A stretch of DNA of 64,000 nt from Eustoma russellianum (Eukaryota; Streptophyta; Magnoliopsida; Gentianales; Gentianaceae): NCBI GenBank assembly GCA_036186865.1, contig AP025056.1, positions 25,466,786-25,530,785 of the forward strand, in the 5' to 3' direction. Of this stretch, positions 1 to 11,237 are shown in pieces; the stretch's first letter is position 1; each line of letters starts with the position of its first letter. The notes beneath the pieces were generated by a model. The model did no database searches. It was given only the letters and a program-made list of their open reading frames with translations, and had not been told where the DNA came from. A program made the translations under genes and the position numbers.

Positions 1-421
1 CCGCAAATAAGTATGTATTGAAATCCCTACTGGCAATCCAAAGAGGTGCACTCTGAGCATGTATACTCTTAGTTCTAACCATAGTCGACACCTATCAGTG
101 ATTGTATGCATTACCATATATCGGACTTAGCGAAATAATCTGCTGAGTAGCATGTATATGGAAGCGGATATGCGACGCCTGCTCCCCATGAAAAGTATCA
201 AGGAGGCTAAGTGATGAATGCTGCCAAAACACCCATATCTTGTCACGAGAAGTGGAAAGAGAGTTCGAAAAGGAGAAACGAAGTTGATACCGAATCAGTT
301 GAGATGTGTCTATTTTCGATTCAATGACAACTAATAATGTAAAGCGATGAGGCTTTATTAATCGCTTCAACCGTACTAATGAGGTACGTAATCCTCCAAC
401 ATTCCAAAACATACAATTCAT
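1..421 (-). pseudogene. LINE (L1-type) endonuclease fragment
   Basis: Reading leftwards from 421, the translation opens with MNCMFWNVGGLRTS and continues through RLKRLIKPHRF and VVIESKID. This is the pattern of the N-terminal endonuclease (EEP fold) of plant L1-type LINEs, where WN-GGL and the conserved glutamate are catalytic-domain landmarks. Two adjacent stops (TGA at 95-97, TAG at 92-94) break the frame. The same frame then resumes and reaches a WIASRDFN-like segment at about 17-40, matching the family's DFN block. The fragment runs off the left edge and no reverse transcriptase is visible, so it is a decayed, truncated copy. Confidence 0.7.
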
Positions 422-1050
422 TGAGGAGGCAAAGAGAAAAAACTAGAAGATGGTTGAGAAGTAGAACGCATCATCCGAGAAGATGGCGGTGGTAAAGGCA
501 TCTCAGCCTTTGTCCGACGAGACTTACGGGGAAATAACAAGAAAATTTATCACTCATTAAACTTTTCCACTTCTTTCTTTCCTAGTTAACTTGTTATCTT
601 GGCCAAACCCTAAAATATTTTTCTTGTCCTTCACTTTAATCCGTATCTTTTACTTTGACCTTAACTTTAATCTTTTACTATAGCCAAACTGGTTACTTTA
701 TAGTTCTTTTCATAATCTATTCGCCTTTTATACTATGATCATGGATTTAATAATTTTAGACTGATGCGTAATTATCACAGTGCATGTGTGACCATCACGG
801 TGCGTAAAGAGGACAACGCATCACCACCGCGGAAGAAAGGCAATGCAGGGTTGTTTGCCCTGATCTTTTGGAGGAAAATGAAGAGATAGAACAATTTTCC
901 TTTAACGAATGAAATTTAGAGGCTTTTCATAACCATTGCAATTTCCAAGAAGGACAACTTTGTTCAAATTTATTAAGTCTTCCTTATGACTTGGCCCATG
1001 TTGTTTTGGTAATCAGTATTGATAATTTGCAATTTCAGTATTAATTGTTA
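422..1050. other. Non-coding stretch
   Basis: No convincing ORF, RNA gene or element end is visible. It lies upstream of the LINE endonuclease start, so part of it could be decayed LINE 5' sequence, but I see no motif that proves this. Confidence 0.3.
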
Positions 1051-1752
1051 TGAAAATAAGAAAACAAGACAAAGAACAAGAGAAGATGATTGTGAAGAAG
1101 CTTGGCTTGAGGCGTGAGAATCACTTTCTGTAAGAAATATTTGTCCCCACTAGTTGCTGCAGGGTTGTAAGCAAATTTTCTCCTAGGATACAACAGCCAA
1201 CAATCTCTTATTCTCAGCAAAAGAATAGAGATTCAATGAACTTTCAAAAACAAGAGTGATATTGAGTAGGATGAAGAATATAGAATGTAAATATAAACTA
1301 GGTTGCAAGATGTCTTGGAAAATGTGTTTTAATAGCCTATTTATAAGCTTTCAAACTCCATTCAGACGTTCAAGACCGTTGCTTGGTGATTGGGTATGTC
1401 CCTTAGTGCATAAGTTGTGATTTTACATGAAAAGTCACTTCCGCTGAGACATGGATCGATCATCGATCGATGTCTCACAGTAAGCTCCAACTTTTATCCT
1501 GTCCACTTCGATCTGTCACATCGATCGATCGAAGTCACTTCGATCGATCTATGTTGGACAGAAAGTTTCAACTCTGCATCCAGGGTACATCGATCTATGT
1601 CCGGCAGAATACTCAACTTCATTTTCAAGCCACATGGATCTATCCAACTGATATATGGATCGATCCATGTCAAGAGTCAAGCTATTCTTGCTTATTCCAA
1701 CACCAATCCACCTTCATTCTTCCTTCCATTGCCTTTACAAATTATTATAACA
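1051..1752 (-). repeat. 3' LTR of copia A
   Basis: It matches 7149-7774 over its length, with point differences and a roughly 66-bp segment (about 1565-1630) absent from the other copy. Starts TG and ends CA. It carries several ATCGATCGAT-type palindromes at about 1450-1670 and a TATA box at 1336-1345 on the minus strand. Length 702 bp. Confidence 0.88.
1336..1345 (-). promoter_or_regulatory. TATA box in copia A LTR
   Basis: The minus strand reads TATAAATAGG in a conserved position of both LTRs (the other copy is at 7434-7443). This is the expected core promoter of the element; activity is inferred, not shown. Confidence 0.5.
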
Positions 1753-2272
1753 ATCCCCCACTTAGTTTGTAAGCAACTTATGACATTTCATGCATTTAAG
1801 AAGTATCTTTCGATTTGAACCTCTTATTAGTATAATACTTCAAAGTTCTAACGAAATCATAATAGTTAAAAAGCCTTGAATCAAATTCCATTGTGCAAGA
1901 ACCGGAAATATTATATACATGAAACCACACTCTCCTTAGAAGTCTATTTTAAACCGCACTTTATGGCTTTATGCTATCCCTAGTATTCATGAACATTTCA
2001 ATATCATTGCTTGTCAAAGCGGCACCCCTTCGTATGTTCATATAGGTGAAGATTAAGATAGTTCCTCTTAATCCTTCACTAAGAGTGCTATGAACACTCA
2101 CCCTCATTTAACACTAACATTCCAATTCTTTAAAGATCAATGTCGTGCGGTTTGATTCTTTAAAGATCAATCGTAGTGCTTTAGTTCCTCACTTTGTGAC
2201 TTGTTATTACCGATTGAATCTTTGACTAGAGGTATGCTAGGAAAGGTTGGGTTTCTATCACAAGTGAACTTA
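1753..2272. other. Copia A 3' untranslated region
   Basis: Lies between the end of RNase H and the 3' LTR of the minus-strand copia element. The LTR-adjacent end contains the polypurine tract. No ORF of interest is seen. Confidence 0.5.
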
Positions 2273-2526
2273 TCACATACATCTTAATCCCATCCCTAAA
2301 GATGTACTTTGTACCAAGTCTTTCGAAAGACTCTTTGTTAACGGATCCGCCAGCTTATTGCAGGATCTGACGTATGCAATGGCCATTACACCATCCATAA
2401 TTAATTGCCTTATATAATCATGCCTAAGGCTGACATGTCTAGATTTCTCGTTATAGATTTTACTATAAGCTTTAGACATCGTTGCTTGGCTATCACAGTG
2501 TAAAGAAATGGCTGACATCGGTTGTG
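2273..2526 (-). pseudogene. Copia A RNase H C-terminal part
   Basis: The translation contains AISLHCDSQAT, AYSKIYNEKSRHVSLRHDYIR and CNKLADPLTKSLSKD. These are the conserved RNase H tail of TNT1-type copia polyproteins (LHCDSQAT and the LADPLTK block). It is separated from the upstream half of the same domain (about 5598-5670) by the nested 3.07-kb insertion. Removing the insertion and one 5-bp duplicate restores an uninterrupted WPQPMSAIS reading, which shows that both parts belong to one original gene. Confidence 0.88.
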
Positions 2527-2529
2527 TCT

Positions 2530-5178
2530 GTAGGATCTGTAAGGCACCACTAGAAGGGGGGTTGAATAGTGGGTGCGAAAAATGTGGTTTTTAAAATTTG
2601 TTTAAAATTAAACACCTCAACTTCTGAAAACAGTTTCTGTTTTCAGGACCAGTTTTAAAACGTTTTTAAAACCAGGTTATAGGTCTCCAAAAATTCTGAA
2701 ATTTTGAGAGAACTTAGCCTCAGATGTTATGAGGGTCCTCTAAAAATTTCAAATTAAAATTCAACCTTTAACCCCTTCAAAAATCGTTGGTGATCAGATT
2801 GCGCGAATCTGCCAGAAACGGTAGACGGTTTTGAAAAATTTATTCCTAATTATGTGCAGTTCAAATGCTCTGAAAATTTAACCACTAACTCCTTATATAC
2901 TATATTTAAGTGGGTTGAAACAGTTTTTCAAAATTCTTTTGGAAAGTAGGTCAATTACAACCAAAGTCTCAACCTTTGCAAGTTTGAAAATCAGACTGCA
3001 CTAGTCTCAGAACTTTTGATGTTTGATCGACTTATACTTATCCAAAAGGGTTGAAACTTTTGCCAAATTAACCCTAGAACGTGTGGCTATGTTTCTGAAA
3101 ATTTTCGTGATTTTTGAAAGTCGTTGATATTTTTACGAACGCCAACAAAAAGAGTAAAGTGTGCAGTAACAGAAAGTAAATGCTGAAAGTAAATGGCACC
3201 AAGAATTTTATACTGGTTCGGTTATAAACAACCTACTCCGGTCTTCAAGGAACACCTTCCTTGGTTCATACTAGTCACACACACGCAATACACCTTACCA
3301 CAGGGTTGATGGAGTTACACACCAACTCCAACCCTTTACAAACCTTGTACGTTCAATACAATATGCACGAACACCACCACCTCGCAAGAATGAAGATTGA
3401 TCACACATTGATCAATCTTTTACAAAGATATGAAATATGTGGTGGTCTATATCAAGCCTATTGAAGATTGAAAGATATGAATACAATAGGCTTTCAAGAA
3501 GAAAGAAAGAAAGATAGAGTAGAAGAAGAAAGTTAGAACACTTTTGATCTTTCAATTTTCAACACTTGTTCTTGTTCTTGTTTTGCTCTTCTTTCTCTCC
3601 TTTTAATTTGTTTTGGCCGCCCCCTATAGTGCTATCTTCCTCTTGAAAATTATCTCCTAGGTCCTTGGGAGAATGTAAGACATCATTGTGACATGGTCTT
3701 GCTTACTTGTCACCTTCTCATTGGATGATCACTTAAGCTTTGCTTACTTGGCACTTCATGATTGGTTGGATGTTGTCATCATTGATGACTTGGAAAAATC
3801 TGAGAATAACACTTAAAACATGTGCCAATATAATCACAAAATTATTTCCATAATGCTCAAGATAATCACATAAATGTTGCAAGACCAAATTCCTTCTCAA
3901 CCAAGTATGAAAATCGGCCATTAAATGGTTTACCATGCTGAATTTTCAGCATGTGTTACATGGTTGTACAATTTAAAATATCACCATTTTTCTTTGATTT
4001 TTCTTTTTGAAATAAATCACCAATTGATGGTAAATATCTTTATCACATTGAGAATGAACTTGGACACATTCAAGACCATGAATTCGACCATCACAAGTCA
4101 CACACATGCTGAAACATTTTCAGTATATGTGATATATAAAATATCACACTTTATGAATTTAAATAATATTGAAATTACTTCCATTTCTTCTCCCAATCAA
4201 TCACATAATTTGAGATGATAAAATATGTCATATTAAAGTCAAAAAATCGGCCAGCCAAGGTTAGCATGCTGAAATTTTCAGCATGTGTTATAAGTGAGAC
4301 AAAGTTTGAAATCCTACCATTTGTAGCTTCTCTCTTTAATTCATCAACATTGTATTATTGATTCTTGACCAATCAATATGCCAAAAAGGCTCCAAATAAG
4401 CTCCATCTCAGCTGTAGTGGCGTTAGATAATATGTATACATGTGCTGAAATTTATTTTTGCTAACTTTGTAAAATAATGCACATTTAATAATACACACAT
4501 GTTATATTCCAATCAGCCCTTAATTTAATTTTCTAGAACACTTTAAGATGTATAACATATGTAAAAAGTGTCTAGATACGTGTCATATGATGTACCAAAA
4601 ATGTTCCATGCATTGTGTTCGTAGAAAATCGAATTTTCGATATTTATCGATTACCCGATTTTTTTTTAATTAAATTCAAACTTCTTGCACATGTTATATA
4701 TATTATGTTACACATAATATATATAATATATAATTTAAATCTCAGCACTTGGCTAGTCTAAAGTGGTGCCATTAACATGTGACAAAATTAAAATTGGAAT
4801 CTTCACATTTTGGCCTCAATGTGGGGTAATTTGTGTGTGCCAACATGGAAAGTATTTTTGGCTGAAAATATTCTCAAACCCACGAAATTTTTGATGATTT
4901 TTGAGATGTAGGGTCTGGCCATCTATTTATGGCAAGTACGTGACACGTTGGCGAAGTTTCAGTATTCGTCCGATACGACAATTTTCGGTTTAGAACCTTT
5001 TAACGTGTCGTATTTAATTTGCCATCACCATGACTTATATCATATGATATAAGACCTGAATATACTCATAAATATGAGTTAAGTATGATGGTGTGACGTT
5101 AACGTACGTACGTAAAATATATAACGTGTCGGTAGTACGTTGGAATACATGTGTATGTGCCTTTTTTAAAAAAATCTG

Positions 5179-5224
<46 letters not shown>

Positions 5225-5597
5225 GTGGATAATAAAGAGGGGAGGAGAAAAAAACTTTCCTTCCTTAGCCTTGTTGCCTTTGTGCCTTTTCCAAATGTGG
5301 CTTCCTTTAATGAACTACTTAGTTTAATAAACTAAGTACTTCACTTAATGAACTAGTTTAGTTCATTAATGGTGGCACCTGAAAATAGTATAAACACAAC
5401 AAATGTTTGTCATATGATGTAAGCTTTAACGCTTCATGGCTCGTTAGTACGGCAACATTATATATGAGCTAAATAAGGTAAAACTAAGCAATATCATGCA
5501 CACGATTGTTTATATCATGCACGTTTTATCTTATGCTCGTTTTTGTACACATTTAAATCATGTATTTGAAAATCACTCAAACCTCTTTTTCTCTACA
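2530..5597 (+). mobile_element. Nested LTR-like insertion, probably a solo LTR (about 3.07 kb)
   Basis: Starts TGTAGGATCTGTAAGGCACC and ends ...TTTCTCTACA, giving TG...CA termini. It is flanked by GTGTC (2525-2529) and GTGGC (5598-5602), a 5-bp target duplication with one mismatch. The opening, with a GGGGGGTTGAATAG block, and the inner 'tactggttcggt...ccttcaaggaacaccttcc' type segment resemble the LTRs of SIRE-like copia elements, as do 44754 onward and 57794 onward. No coding sequence and no second copy of the start are visible, so a solo LTR is likelier than a complete element. It contains an AT microsatellite at 5180-5221. Its strand is uncertain. Confidence 0.65.
5180..5221. repeat. (AT)n microsatellite
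   Basis: About 21 uninterrupted AT units inside the nested LTR-like insertion. Confidence 0.9.
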
Positions 5598-5670
5598 GTG
5601 GCCATAACTCTATATCCATTAAAAGATTTCTCAGCCATTCCGCTTCTTTACCTGCAGATCACAATGCTAT
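5598..5670 (-). pseudogene. Copia A RNase H, upstream part
   Basis: The minus strand translates to GKEAEWLRNLLMDIELWP, the copia RNase H segment that normally precedes the LHCDSQAT block. It lies directly next to protease sequence, so the intervening integrase and RT coding region has been deleted. It joins in frame to 2526-2273 once the nested insertion is ignored. Confidence 0.75.
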
Positions 5671-5706
5671 GAATTCGGATTCTATTGTAGAATGAGTTAT
5701 GCATGT

Positions 5707-6111
5707 CTACCTCTTTGTAGAAATTAAGGCATGTTTAGACATGAATTTAATAGAAGCACTACTAATATGAGCAAGTTTATCATGCCACAATGAAAAAGAA
5801 GAATCAACAGAGTAAACACAAACTGCGGAATTTTTATTAATGCTCAACTTAAACATTCCGTCGCAAGCATAACCCTTGCCGACAAAGATATCATTCTTGG
5901 ACAATATAATTTTGTCCCCCTCCATTACAATCTTGAATCCATTCTTACAAACAAGACTAACAGATACAAGATTCTTTGAAATCTCAGGTACATGTAGAAC
6001 GTTGACTAATAACAACTTCTTACCTGAAGTAAAGTCTAACTCTACACTACCTTTACCCAAGACTTTTGTGGCGCTGCGGTTTCCCATCAGAACTTGTTGG
6101 CTATCATCCAC
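5707..6111 (-). pseudogene. Copia A protease / GAG-pre-integrase region
   Basis: The translation shows VLGKGSVELDF, LLLVNVLHVPEISKNLVSVS and SLWHDKLAHIS, the classical C-terminal part of copia protease followed by the GAG-pre-integrase zinc-binding histidines (WH-KLAH). The integrase core that should follow is absent. The upstream protease DSG segment lies about 6110-6180 in a disrupted frame (a CDSSATVHV-like reading on the minus strand). Confidence 0.8.
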
Positions 6112-6174
6112 AACTTGATTGGTCTTGAACAGAGCCCTATTGTTGCATACGTGTACAGTTGCACTCGAATCGAA

Positions 6175-6549
6175 TCACCAGTCATTCGTGATTTTGTTCG
6201 TAGCCATATGAAGTTCCGTTACCATACCAACATGCAATCCGGAAACCATTGCTACCAATTGATCGGTCTCAGTGTTTACCATGTTTGCATTGTTGGTAAG
6301 TTGAGAACTACCACCCTGCTTTTGTTTCTTTCGAAACCAACAGTCCTTCTTGAGGTGTTCTTTCTTGTCACAATTATAACATCTTTTGTCTTTCTTGGAT
6401 TCTGTCTTGTCAATGTATTCAGAGAAATCGAAGTTCTTTCTTTTGTTTTCAACCGAACTCCCTCTTTTTCCTTTGACATAATGCACTCCAGATGCATCAT
6501 CAGAGACATATCTCTTTACAAGACTCCTTGTCTCTTCTTCAATTCGCAA
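6175..6549 (-). pseudogene. Copia A gag C-terminal part with zinc knuckle
   Basis: Contains RIEEETRS, then a lysine-rich stretch and the CCHC knuckle CYNCDKKEHLKKDC, which binds the packaging RNA in copia Gag. The frame is separated from the gag N-terminus at 6644-7123 by disruptions between 6550 and 6643. Confidence 0.82.
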
Positions 6550-6643
6550 ATGCTTTTGAAGTTATTCAAGGAAAAAGGATTCAGTTGAGCGTAGTAATTT
6601 CTTCCGTAGTCATTCCAACTAGGGGAAGCTTAGCGATTATCCC

Positions 6644-7123
6644 TCATACTTGCAATGCCTCAGAAACTTCCACACCCAACTCTTGGAGTTTGGAAACAAT
6701 GACCTGCAACTCGTGCACTTGGTCCATGATTGAAAAATTTTCAACCATCTTAAAATTAAAATACTTCACCTGGAATTTGTCCGCGCCTTGTTTCTTGTTG
6801 TTGTACTTGAATTCCAAGGCATTCCATATCTCCTTTGGTGATGACGTTGTCGTGAACAGATCGTAGATACGATCAGATAGATTGTTGAGGATATGCCCTC
6901 GGCATAGCATGTAATCCCCATGTCTCTTCCTCCACACGGCCTCCACCTCCTCGGAATCCTCTTCTTGTGGGGTTGGCAAATCCTTCAGATTTGGGTCAAG
7001 ACAATACCCAATCTGAAGAGCAGTTAGGAGGAGCAACATCTTGTCATTCCATCTCAAGTAGTTGGTGCCGTAGAAACAATCAAGTTTCATGCTCTCTTGG
7101 TTCAAAAATATCTTTGAATCCAT
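6644..7123 (-). pseudogene. Copia A gag N-terminal part
   Basis: A 159-codon reading begins MDSKIFLNQESMK close to the 5' LTR, as expected for copia. It carries FYGTNYLRWNDKM, RHGDYMLCRGHILNNLSD and SPKEIWNALEFKYNNKKQGADKF, typical of the gag-polypeptide (UBN2-type) domain of TNT1-related elements that forms the particle shell. It ends prematurely and continues in another frame. Confidence 0.85.
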
Positions 7124-7148
7124 CTTCAGTTATTCCTTATGATTATTA

Positions 7149-7774
7149 TGAAAATAAGGAAACAAGGCAAAGAACAAGAGAAGATGATTGTGAAGAAGCT
7201 TGGCTTGAAGCGTGAGAATCACTTTCCGTAAGAAATATTTGCCCTCACTAGTTGCTGCAGGGTTGTAAGCAAATTTCCTCCTAGGATACAACAGCCAACA
7301 ATCTCTTATTCTCAGCAAAAGAATAGAGATTCAATGAACTTTCAAAAATAAGAGTGATATTGAGTAGGATGAAGAATATAGAATGTAAGTATAAACTAGG
7401 TTGCAAGATGTCTTGAAAAATGTGTTTTAATAGCCTATTTATAAGCTTTCAAACTCCATTCAGACGTTCAAGACCGTTGCATGGTGATTGGGTATGTCCC
7501 TTGGTGCATAAGTTGTGATTTTACATGAAAAGTCACTTCTATTGGGACATCGATCGATCGATGTCTCACAGTAAGCTCCAACTTTTATCCTGTCCACTTC
7601 GATCTGTCACATCGATCGATCGAAGATGTGATCGATCTATGTTGGACAGAGCCACATGGATCTGTCCAACTGATACATGGATCGATCCATGTCAAGAGTC
7701 AAGTTATTCTTTCTTATTCCAATACCAATCCACCTTCATTCTTCATCTCATTGCCTTTACAAACTATTATAACA
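7149..7774 (-). repeat. 5' LTR of copia A
   Basis: Direct repeat of 1051-1752. Contains a perfect palindrome GACATCGATCGATCGATGTC at 7546-7565, further ATCGAT sites to about 7690, and a TATA box at 7434-7443 (minus). Length 626 bp. Confidence 0.88.
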
Positions 7775-8077
7775 ATAATTTATTCTAATATTGCTTTTTA
7801 AAAGTGTTAAGAATCTGCAAAATTTAGTTACTCCGAAGTTGGATACTCTAGAGGTAGAAATTGGATATGAAAAAATTTTAACAGATGAGAGGATAAGATG
7901 CCCCATATTATAGAAGTGGGAAGAAGAGTCAAAAGAAGAAGTGTTCTCCCATGAAAGACATAAGAATGGAGGAAACCAATGGTAATTTTATAAAAAGCAA
8001 GCCGTTTAGAATAACGATTATTACCAAAGGTAAAATTATTTTATGGGAAGTATGAAACTTTTGCAGATTAGTTCCAG

Positions 8078-8142
8078 GAAACTATAACTTATGCAGATGA
8101 GAAACTATAACTTATGCAGATGAAAAACTATAACTAATGGAG
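8078..8142. repeat. Minisatellite, unit about 21-23 bp
   Basis: Nearly three copies of GAAACTATAACTTATGCAGAT in tandem, with minor variation in the last. Confidence 0.8.
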
Positions 8143-8435
8143 AAAAGAGAAAATGCTGAGAGATCAGGAAGTAGAAATGTCACTGAGAACTACGTGCATG
8201 TTAGTATAGATTTTGTAGTACAATTGTGTATCATGCACGTTAGTTTTACTGTTTTTAAGTCCTCATTTACAAACATTTGTGCAGTTTTTGGATAGTTGAC
8301 ATCTCAGTTTTATTTTCTTCCGTTTTGTATTTCTAGCATGTATTTGCTACGTCTCGTTTATTTTTCTAGGCTGTTAAAAGTTTAAGAGACAAAAAGGATA
8401 GTTGAATTGGAATGTAAAAGATGCAGGAGGAATAA

Positions 8436-8662
8436 AAAAAATATTTCTTTTTCTCACGGTCCACCGCCGTTTAATCGCGGCCGAGTGCCGATCCTAAATT
8501 TGCAAATATTGCATCTGCATTTGGAAATCGACCGTGGTCATTTAGGAGGCGACCAAGGAATGTTTTGGCAATCGGCCACCTTAGGTTTTTTTTAATGTTT
8601 TTTAATATAAATACGGACTACGTGGAGAGCTCAGATTGGTCGCGACCATTTTGTTTATTGTG
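8436..8662 (+). repeat. Dispersed repeat, copy 1 (with TATA-like box)
   Basis: Shares order and much sequence with 14672-14902. Blocks include the GGTCCAC-GCCG start, AAATTTGCAAA, CATTTGGAAATCG, AATGTTTTGGC, a TATA-like box (AATATAAATACGG here, TTATATAAAAGCG there), then ACGTGGAGAGC and GGATTGGT. It looks like a promoter or LTR end of an unrecognised element. Both copies point the same way, on either side of copia B. Confidence 0.65.
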
Positions 8663-9232
8663 AGCCATATAATCAATTTTAGGCTCACTTTCACCGTCGT
8701 CTTCACTAGCTTTAGTTAGGATTTTTCTTTCTTCTTCTCCATCTTCCAAGACTATTTTCTCCACCGTTGTAGCATAGCTTGGATGATTTTAAGGGTGTTT
8801 CTTTATTATCTATTACGAAAGCTTCCGTCTCCAGTTTTAAGTTATTTATTTTGTGCTTTATTTACATTATGTTAGGTTAAGTTTGTGGGCTTTCATATTT
8901 TGGTTGAAGTTCTTGGCTTGAACTTAAATGAGTATGGATGAGATATCATTTGAGTGGCATTTGACATATATTCAAAGAATCCATTGGTTGTAGATATTAT
9001 GATGTTGAATGCTAGATTTTAGAAGACTTCACTTAGTTATTTATCATCTACTACATGATTAAGCAGATTGGAAGTTCCTTCCTACTTGGTTTATGATGCA
9101 AATACGCTGAGTGTTAACATTTTGAGCTAAGTTGGATTTTTGTTTTCAACACATTACATTGACCACTTAAGAAGGTTAATATGGAGTCTTTCAAGCATTA
9201 GTGATTTATAAGCTTAATATCACAAGTGTATA

Positions 9233-9425
9233 TAAAGATTTGGTTAAACTTTCAAGTTGTGTATTTCACTATTGCTAGAATTCTTAATATACAAGTGTTG
9301 CTATCAAAAAGGGATAAGCTAGCTAAAATCTCTCAACTACATTCCCTATACATCTCCAACTAATATTATCTACAATGATAATATCTACAAATATTAAAAA
9401 TACTATCTTGAGATAATATCCAATA
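9233..9425 (-). repeat. 3' LTR of copia B
   Basis: 193 bp, nearly identical to 13835-14028. Plus-strand ends are TAAAGATTTGG and ATATCCAATA. Confidence 0.93.
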
Positions 9426-9432
9426 CTCCCCC

Positions 9433-10590
9433 TCAAGTTGGAGCATGGATGTCAAGGAAGCCCAACTTGCGTAGATGATGATGAAAGCGATCCGGGCCCA
9501 ATGGTTTAGTGAAAACGTCAGCCAATTGTGAACCAGAAGACACTTTACGAGGAAGTATAGCCCGTGACTGATAATGCTGACGAACGAAATGACAATCAAT
9601 CTCAATATGCTTGGTCCGTTCATGAAAGACTGGATTAGCTACAATGTGTAGGGCGGCTTGATTATCACACAAAAGAGGAACAGGGGCGGGCAAGGGAACA
9701 CGCAAGTCAGCAAGCAAACGACGCAACCAAACAAGTTCACTAGACGTATGAGCCATGGCGCGATATTCAGCTTCAGCGGAAGAGCGTGAGACAACTGTTT
9801 GTTTCTTGGATCGCCAAGAAATGAGTGAACGGCAGAGAAAGACAACATAGCCCGTGGTTGAACGACGGGTAGTAGAACAACCGGCCCAATCAGCATCACA
9901 ATAAGCGAGTAAGTCGAAAGAATTATCAGCCGGAAAATACAAGCCTTGACCTGGAGCATTCTTAAGATAACGCAACAAATAGAACATAGCATCGAGATGA
10001 CATTTGCGGGGAGCATGCACAAACTGGCTCAAAAGATTCACAGCATAACAAATATCAGGACGTGTAACCGTGAGATACAACAGGCGACCAACAATTCGAC
10101 GATAAAAACTTGGATCAGATAACAATGGAGTATCATCAGCCAGCCGAAGTTTCTGATCCATGGGTGTGAGGGCAGGGCGACACCCAAGAAGACCACATTC
10201 TTGTAAAATATCCAGCACATACTTGCGTTGATTTAGAACAAGACCAGATGGAGACCGTGCGACCTCAATACCCAAAAAATATTTAAGAGGGCCAAGATTT
10301 TTAATTTTAAATTGATCATCCAAATATTGTTTTAAAGCAGTAATCCGGTCCAAGTCATTACCAGTAACAATAACATCATCAACATACACCAAAACCGCAA
10401 CAAAAGAAGAAGCATGCGAGTGAACAAAAAGAGACGGATCAGCAGCAGATTGAGAATAACCTTGAGCAGTAATAGCATGAGTAAACCTAGAATACGAATT
10501 ACGAGATGCTTGGCGTAAACCATACAAGGATTTACGCAATTTGCAAACGCGCATGTCCCCTTGACGTGCAAAACCCTGTGGAATTTTCAT
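9433..10590 (-). pseudogene. Copia B reverse transcriptase (C-terminal part) and RNase H
   Basis: 385 codons open with MKIPQGFARQ and KLRKSLYGLRQA. The RT catalytic YVDD box lies in LVYVDDVIVTGND (about residues 68-80), followed by FLGIEVARS and the RNase H blocks YCDADWAGC, SWRSKKQ, SSAEAEYRAMA, LLCDNQAALHI, RTKHIEIDCHFVR and QLADVFTKPL. The C-terminal half of the polyprotein is therefore complete. The frame is cut off from the RT N-terminus by a TAA at 10638-10640 and a frame change near 10620. It ends 8 bp before the 3' LTR, which is usual for this compact lineage. Confidence 0.93.
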
Positions 10591-10640
10591 GTAAACATCT
10601 TCCTCAAGATCACCATGAAGAAACCATTATTTACATCAAG

Positions 10641-11237
10641 TTAATGAATATGCCAATGACGAGCAACAGCAATAGCAAGTAAACAACGAACAGTAACTAA
10701 TTTAGCAACCGGAGCAAAAGTCTCATGAAAATCAATCCCTTCAACCTGTGTATAACCACGAGCCACCAAACGAGCCTTATACCGTTCGACAGTACCATCA
10801 GGATTGTACTTGACTTTGTAAACCCATTTAGAACTAATAGCACGCTGACCTGGGGGTAGAGAAACAAGAGACCATGTGTGATTGGCCTCTAAAGCGTCAA
10901 TCTCACGTTGCATGGCGTCACGCCAATGAGAATGCTGGACTGCCTGTCGAAACGAGGAAGGCACATCTGTGGTAGAGATGGCCGCAATAAAAGCATGATA
11001 ATTTGGAGACAACTTGGAATAGGAAAGAAAGTGAGATAAAGGAAATACCGTTGAGTGTGCTGCTGGAGGGGGGCGCGACGATGGCTGAAGGGAAGGAGGA
11101 AGCTCAACCTCATAAGCATCCAAACGAGACGAGGGACGACGAGCTCGTGTGCTGCGAATAGGAGGGGGGCCGTCGGGGATCACCGAAGGGAGGCCGCTGC
11201 TGGGCGAAGGAATGGCAGCCGAAGGGGAAGTTGGCAC
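10641..11237 (-). pseudogene. Copia B RT N-terminal part
   Basis: After a proline/serine-rich linker (RSTRARRPSSRLD) the translation gives HSHWRDAMQREIDALEANHTWSLVSLPPGQRAISSKWVYKVK, YKARLVARGYTQVEGIDFHETFAPVAK and VRCLLAIA. This is the canonical start of the copia RT domain (RVT_2). It begins in a different frame from the integrase reading upstream and stops at TAA 10638-10640. Confidence 0.9.

Larger units (their letters stand above)
1051..7774 (-). mobile_element. Ty1/copia retrotransposon A (TNT1-like), defective, with nested insertion
   Basis: Two direct repeats, 1051-1752 and 7149-7774, are the LTRs of a minus-strand element. Each reads TGTTATAATA... at its 5' end and ...TTTTCA at its 3' end. 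The 3' LTR is preceded by a purine tract (AAGTGGGGGAT on the minus strand, plus 1753-1764). Gag (7123 to about 6175) and protease/GAG-pre-integrase (6111-5707) are recognisable. From about 5690 the sequence passes straight into RNase H (about 5670-5598 and 2526-2273), so the integrase core and RT are missing. A 3.07-kb LTR-like element (2530-5597) sits inside RNase H. No canonical primer site is visible next to the 5' LTR, and the flanks TGTTA and ATAAT do not form a target duplication. It is an old, immobile copy. Confidence 0.88.
7775..9227. other. Non-coding intergenic DNA with dispersed repeat
   Basis: No gene is seen. Contains a short tandem repeat (8078-8142) and a TATA-bearing dispersed repeat (8436-8662) that recurs at 14672-14902. 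The remainder is AT-rich and featureless by eye. Confidence 0.5.

Noticed and set aside
6094..6588. 164-codon plus-strand reading
   Set aside because: Antisense of copia A gag and protease on the minus strand; no motif of its own.
8407..8595. 62-codon reading in the TATA-bearing repeat
   Set aside because: The second copy at 14672-14902 does not keep the frame.
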